A stretch of DNA of 6,407 bases from Planctomycetota bacterium (GTDB lineage: Bacteria; Planctomycetota; Brocadiia; JAJRTI01): the NCBI GenBank assembly GCA_024278415.1, contig JAJRTI010000447.1:1-6407 (forward strand), given 5' to 3'. Both the position numbers and the translations under genes were made by a program. The notes under the pieces are model-generated. The model saw only the letters and a program-made list of their open reading frames with translations. It searched no databases and was not told the origin of the DNA. Positions 4,780 to 6,407 of the stretch are shown piece after piece. Numbering within the stretch: position 1 is the first letter of the stretch; each line of letters opens with the position of its first letter.

Positions 4780-6287
4780 TTGTAGTAGTGCGTGCGGTAC
4801 TTGTGGCGGCTCGCCCATCCCTCGCGAAGCCCGCGCAGGGTTTCCTCCTCGAGTTGGTAGCCCTGCTCGAACACGACCTCACCGGCGCGCCGCATCCACG
4901 CCTCCATCTGCTGCCGCGGGTCGTCCTTGAACAGCACGAACCACACACGGCCATGGTCGCGCAGCAGGCGGTCGCAGTCCGCAGGACTTACGTCCCGGTC
5001 GCCCCCAAACTCCACCCATGTTCGGCCGTGATCCTGCTGGAAACGGTGGTAGCGCGTCCGCTCCCCGAGGTCGTTGTTGTAGAACCGGTAGAGCGGCAGA
5101 TCGCCATCATAGTACCAGATGAACGGCGCGGGGTTGTACCCGAGCACGATCGCGTCGCCCGGCAGTGAACGGGCTTCCACCTCGGCCACCATCCCCCGCC
5201 ACGGCACGACCACGTCCACGTCAGTGTACTGGGCGTTGCGGAAATAGTTGGTCAATGAGCCCGCGTCCAGCGCGAGCACGACCGCGAAGAGGGCGATGCG
5301 CAGCCCGCGCCAGCGTACGGTTGCCAGCGCACAGAGCGTGATGAACGCATACAGCGGGACGCCCGGCACTTCGTGTTTGGGGCTGCAAGCCGGCACAAAC
5401 CAGCCGGCGAGCAAGGGCGCGCCGAACAACACGAGCGCGATCCGCATCCCGCGGCTTCGCCAAGCCGTGGCCGCGCCGCGCACGAACGCCCACCCGTAGA
5501 GCAGAAGCGCTGGCGCGACGATCGGCCAGCAGAAGGGGCTGACCGTCCAGCCCAAGCTAAAGACGAAGAAGAAGTAGGGGAGCTTGAAAAGGGGGCCGAG
5601 CTGGGATGCATAGTAGACTTGCCCCTTGGCTGCGTCTACGGTGGTGGCGAAGTTCGCCAAGAGCCAAGGCAGGAACAGCAAACCCACCGCGATCTGGCCC
5701 GCGGCCCAAGCGATGAGCCGCCGCCGCCGTGCGGGCCGCCAGTTGAACGCGAGGAACAGCACGTTGTGCGCAAAGATCAGCAGCACGCCGAAGTAGTGTG
5801 TGTACAAGCACAGCGCCGCGCAGGCCAGGTAGCCCGCCCAGACGCGGGGCTTCTCCTTGCCATCGACGGCGAGGCGCAGGAAGTAGTAGGTCGCCGCCCA
5901 CGACACGAGCGGCAGCAGCGCATAGGGCCGCGCAATGCGGGACCAATACACATGGAGCGGCGACAGCGCGGTCAGCAGCGCGACGGACAAGGCCATGGGC
6001 CGGGACGCAAGGCGGCGAAACGCGAGGTAGACGACCCAGATCGTCGCGGTCCCGTAGATCGCAGAGAGCAGCCGAATCCACGCGTCCGACCGGCCGAGCC
6101 GAAGCCACAAGCTGAGCGTGGCCTCATAGAGAGGCACGTGCTCGACTTGCAGGAGTTCGCGCACGAGATGCGAAAACGTGCCGCTGGCCCGGCGAATGGA
6201 CAGCAGCTCGTCGCACCACATCGTGCGGCCTTCCAAGTCCACGACGCGCAGGAACGCAGCCAGCAGCAGAATGCCGGCCAACGCCAT
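4746..6287 (-). CDS. GT-C family membrane glycosyltransferase (PMT/ArnT-like, GT39-type)
   Basis: The product resembles integral membrane enzymes that transfer a sugar from a polyprenyl-phosphate donor to a protein or lipid acceptor on the outer face of the cytoplasmic membrane. Counted from ATG-6287 it has 513 residues and roughly ten membrane helices over residues 1-345. Diagnostic features are the acidic pair in the first outer loop (MWCDELLS, Asp26-Glu27), PLYEATLSLWLRLG (52-65), ALSPLHVYWSRIARPYALL (107-125) and LYTHYFGVLL (161-170). A soluble tail of about 165 residues follows (TDVDVVVPWRGMVAEVEARSLPGD onward), likely extracytoplasmic. Donor and acceptor cannot be read from sequence. 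The start is uncertain: ATG-6287 is the first ATG and begins the first helix but lacks a clear ribosome site. In-frame TTG codons at 6344 and 6332 are alternatives. The frame stays open to the window edge only by reading through a 7-bp repeat, which is probably non-coding. Confidence 0.88.
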   Translation of the reverse strand: MALAGILLLAAFLRVVDLEGRTMWCDELLSIRRASGTFSHLVRELLQVEHVPLYEATLSLWLRLGRSDAWIRLLSAIYGTATIWVVYLAFRRLASRPMALSVALLTALSPLHVYWSRIARPYALLPLVSWAATYYFLRLAVDGKEKPRVWAGYLACAALCLYTHYFGVLLIFAHNVLFLAFNWRPARRRRLIAWAAGQIAVGLLFLPWLLANFATTVDAAKGQVYYASQLGPLFKLPYFFFVFSLGWTVSPFCWPIVAPALLLYGWAFVRGAATAWRSRGMRIALVLFGAPLLAGWFVPACSPKHEVPGVPLYAFITLCALATVRWRGLRIALFAVVLALDAGSLTNYFRNAQYTDVDVVVPWRGMVAEVEARSLPGDAIVLGYNPAPFIWYYDGDLPLYRFYNNDLGERTRYHRFQQDHGRTWVEFGGDRDVSPADCDRLLRDHGRVWFVLFKDDPRQQMEAWMRRAGEVVFEQGYQLEEETLRGLREGWASRHKYRTHYYKLYLVRASDAR

Positions 6288-6360
6288 GCCCGCGCGGCGG
6301 CGGTCGTGGTGATTAGGAGTGGCTTCTTCCAATCGTGTGTCCAAAGTGAGAATTGGGTTT

Positions 6361-6407
6361 CGTATTGCGTATTCCGTATGACGCAATACGCAATACGCAA
6401 TACGCAA
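6361..6407. repeat. Inverted arms of a 7-bp tandem repeat (ACGCAAT), running off the window
   Basis: The right arm has ACGCAAT at 6381, 6388 and 6395 and a partial copy at 6402, perfectly periodic at 7 bases up to the window edge. The left arm carries inverted, slightly diverged copies (CGTATT at 6361, GCGTATT at 6367, CCGTATG at 6374). CGTATTGCGT (6361-6370) is the exact inverted copy of ACGCAATACG (6381-6390), a 10-bp stem with a 10-base loop. It lies upstream of the glycosyltransferase gene, and the array may continue beyond the window. Confidence 0.85.

Noticed and set aside
6288..6407. N-terminal extension of the glycosyltransferase through the heptamer repeat (reads RIAYCVLR-like peptide)
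   Set aside because: The peptide is a translation of tandem repeat DNA with no ATG, and the enzyme family normally begins near the first membrane helix.
6381..6407. CRISPR array
   Set aside because: The 7-bp units are directly adjacent with no spacers; the same holds for the 8- and 9-bp repeats.

Overview
The window is GC-rich bacterial DNA with tightly spaced genes. It holds the 3' end of one gene, four complete genes and most or all of a sixth. The best guess at origin is an uncultured bacterium from the PVC superphylum or a neighbouring lineage (Planctomycetota, Lentisphaerota, Kiritimatiellota or Hydrogenedentota-like). This rests on the four-helix-bundle/zinc-finger protein with an Asp-Pro-Ser repeat linker, the HEAT-like lipoprotein ending in a Trp-rich 'EKW-SWW-KNRD' tail, and short tandem oligonucleotide palindromes between genes. 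It is an impression from memory, not a database result.

Layout, left to right. Positions 3-350 (+) are the C-terminal part of a four-helix-bundle-suffix protein ending in a topoisomerase-type C4 zinc finger. Its linker is encoded by a 9-bp tandem repeat. A near-consensus sigma-70 promoter (406-434) with an almost concentric dyad then drives prfB, encoding release factor 2. prfB needs a programmed +1 frameshift at a CTT-TGA-C site (586-592) for full-length product. It overlaps gpsA (glycerol-3-phosphate dehydrogenase) by 8 nt, so the two probably form a translationally coupled operon. Positions 2634-2894 hold no gene but contain two competing small hairpins and an inverted pair of arms built from an 8-bp repeat. 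Positions 2895-3710 (+) encode a polytopic membrane protein that I do not recognise with confidence. Its helix layout and the placing of one Asp and one Glu recall presenilin-type (GxGD) intramembrane proteases with a degraded active site; this is a hypothesis only. A second near-consensus promoter (3738-3766) serves a HEAT-like lipoprotein (3878-4609, +).

The lipoprotein gene converges on a minus-strand GT-C (PMT/ArnT-like) glycosyltransferase gene (4746 to about 6287). The convergent junction (about 4616-4779) is dense in strong and partly mutually exclusive hairpins, probably two-way termination and 3'-end protection. Upstream of the glycosyltransferase, up to the window edge, is a second inverted repeat made of 7-bp units.

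Functionally the genes are housekeeping (translation termination, phospholipid precursor supply) and cell envelope (lipoprotein, membrane protein, lipid-linked sugar transferase). I see no CRISPR array, tRNA, rRNA, transposase, phage gene or clear defence system. The most distinctive signals are the 7-, 8- and 9-bp tandem repeats with palindromic organisation, the hairpin cluster, the operator-like dyad in the prfB promoter, and the possibly inactive presenilin-like membrane protein.
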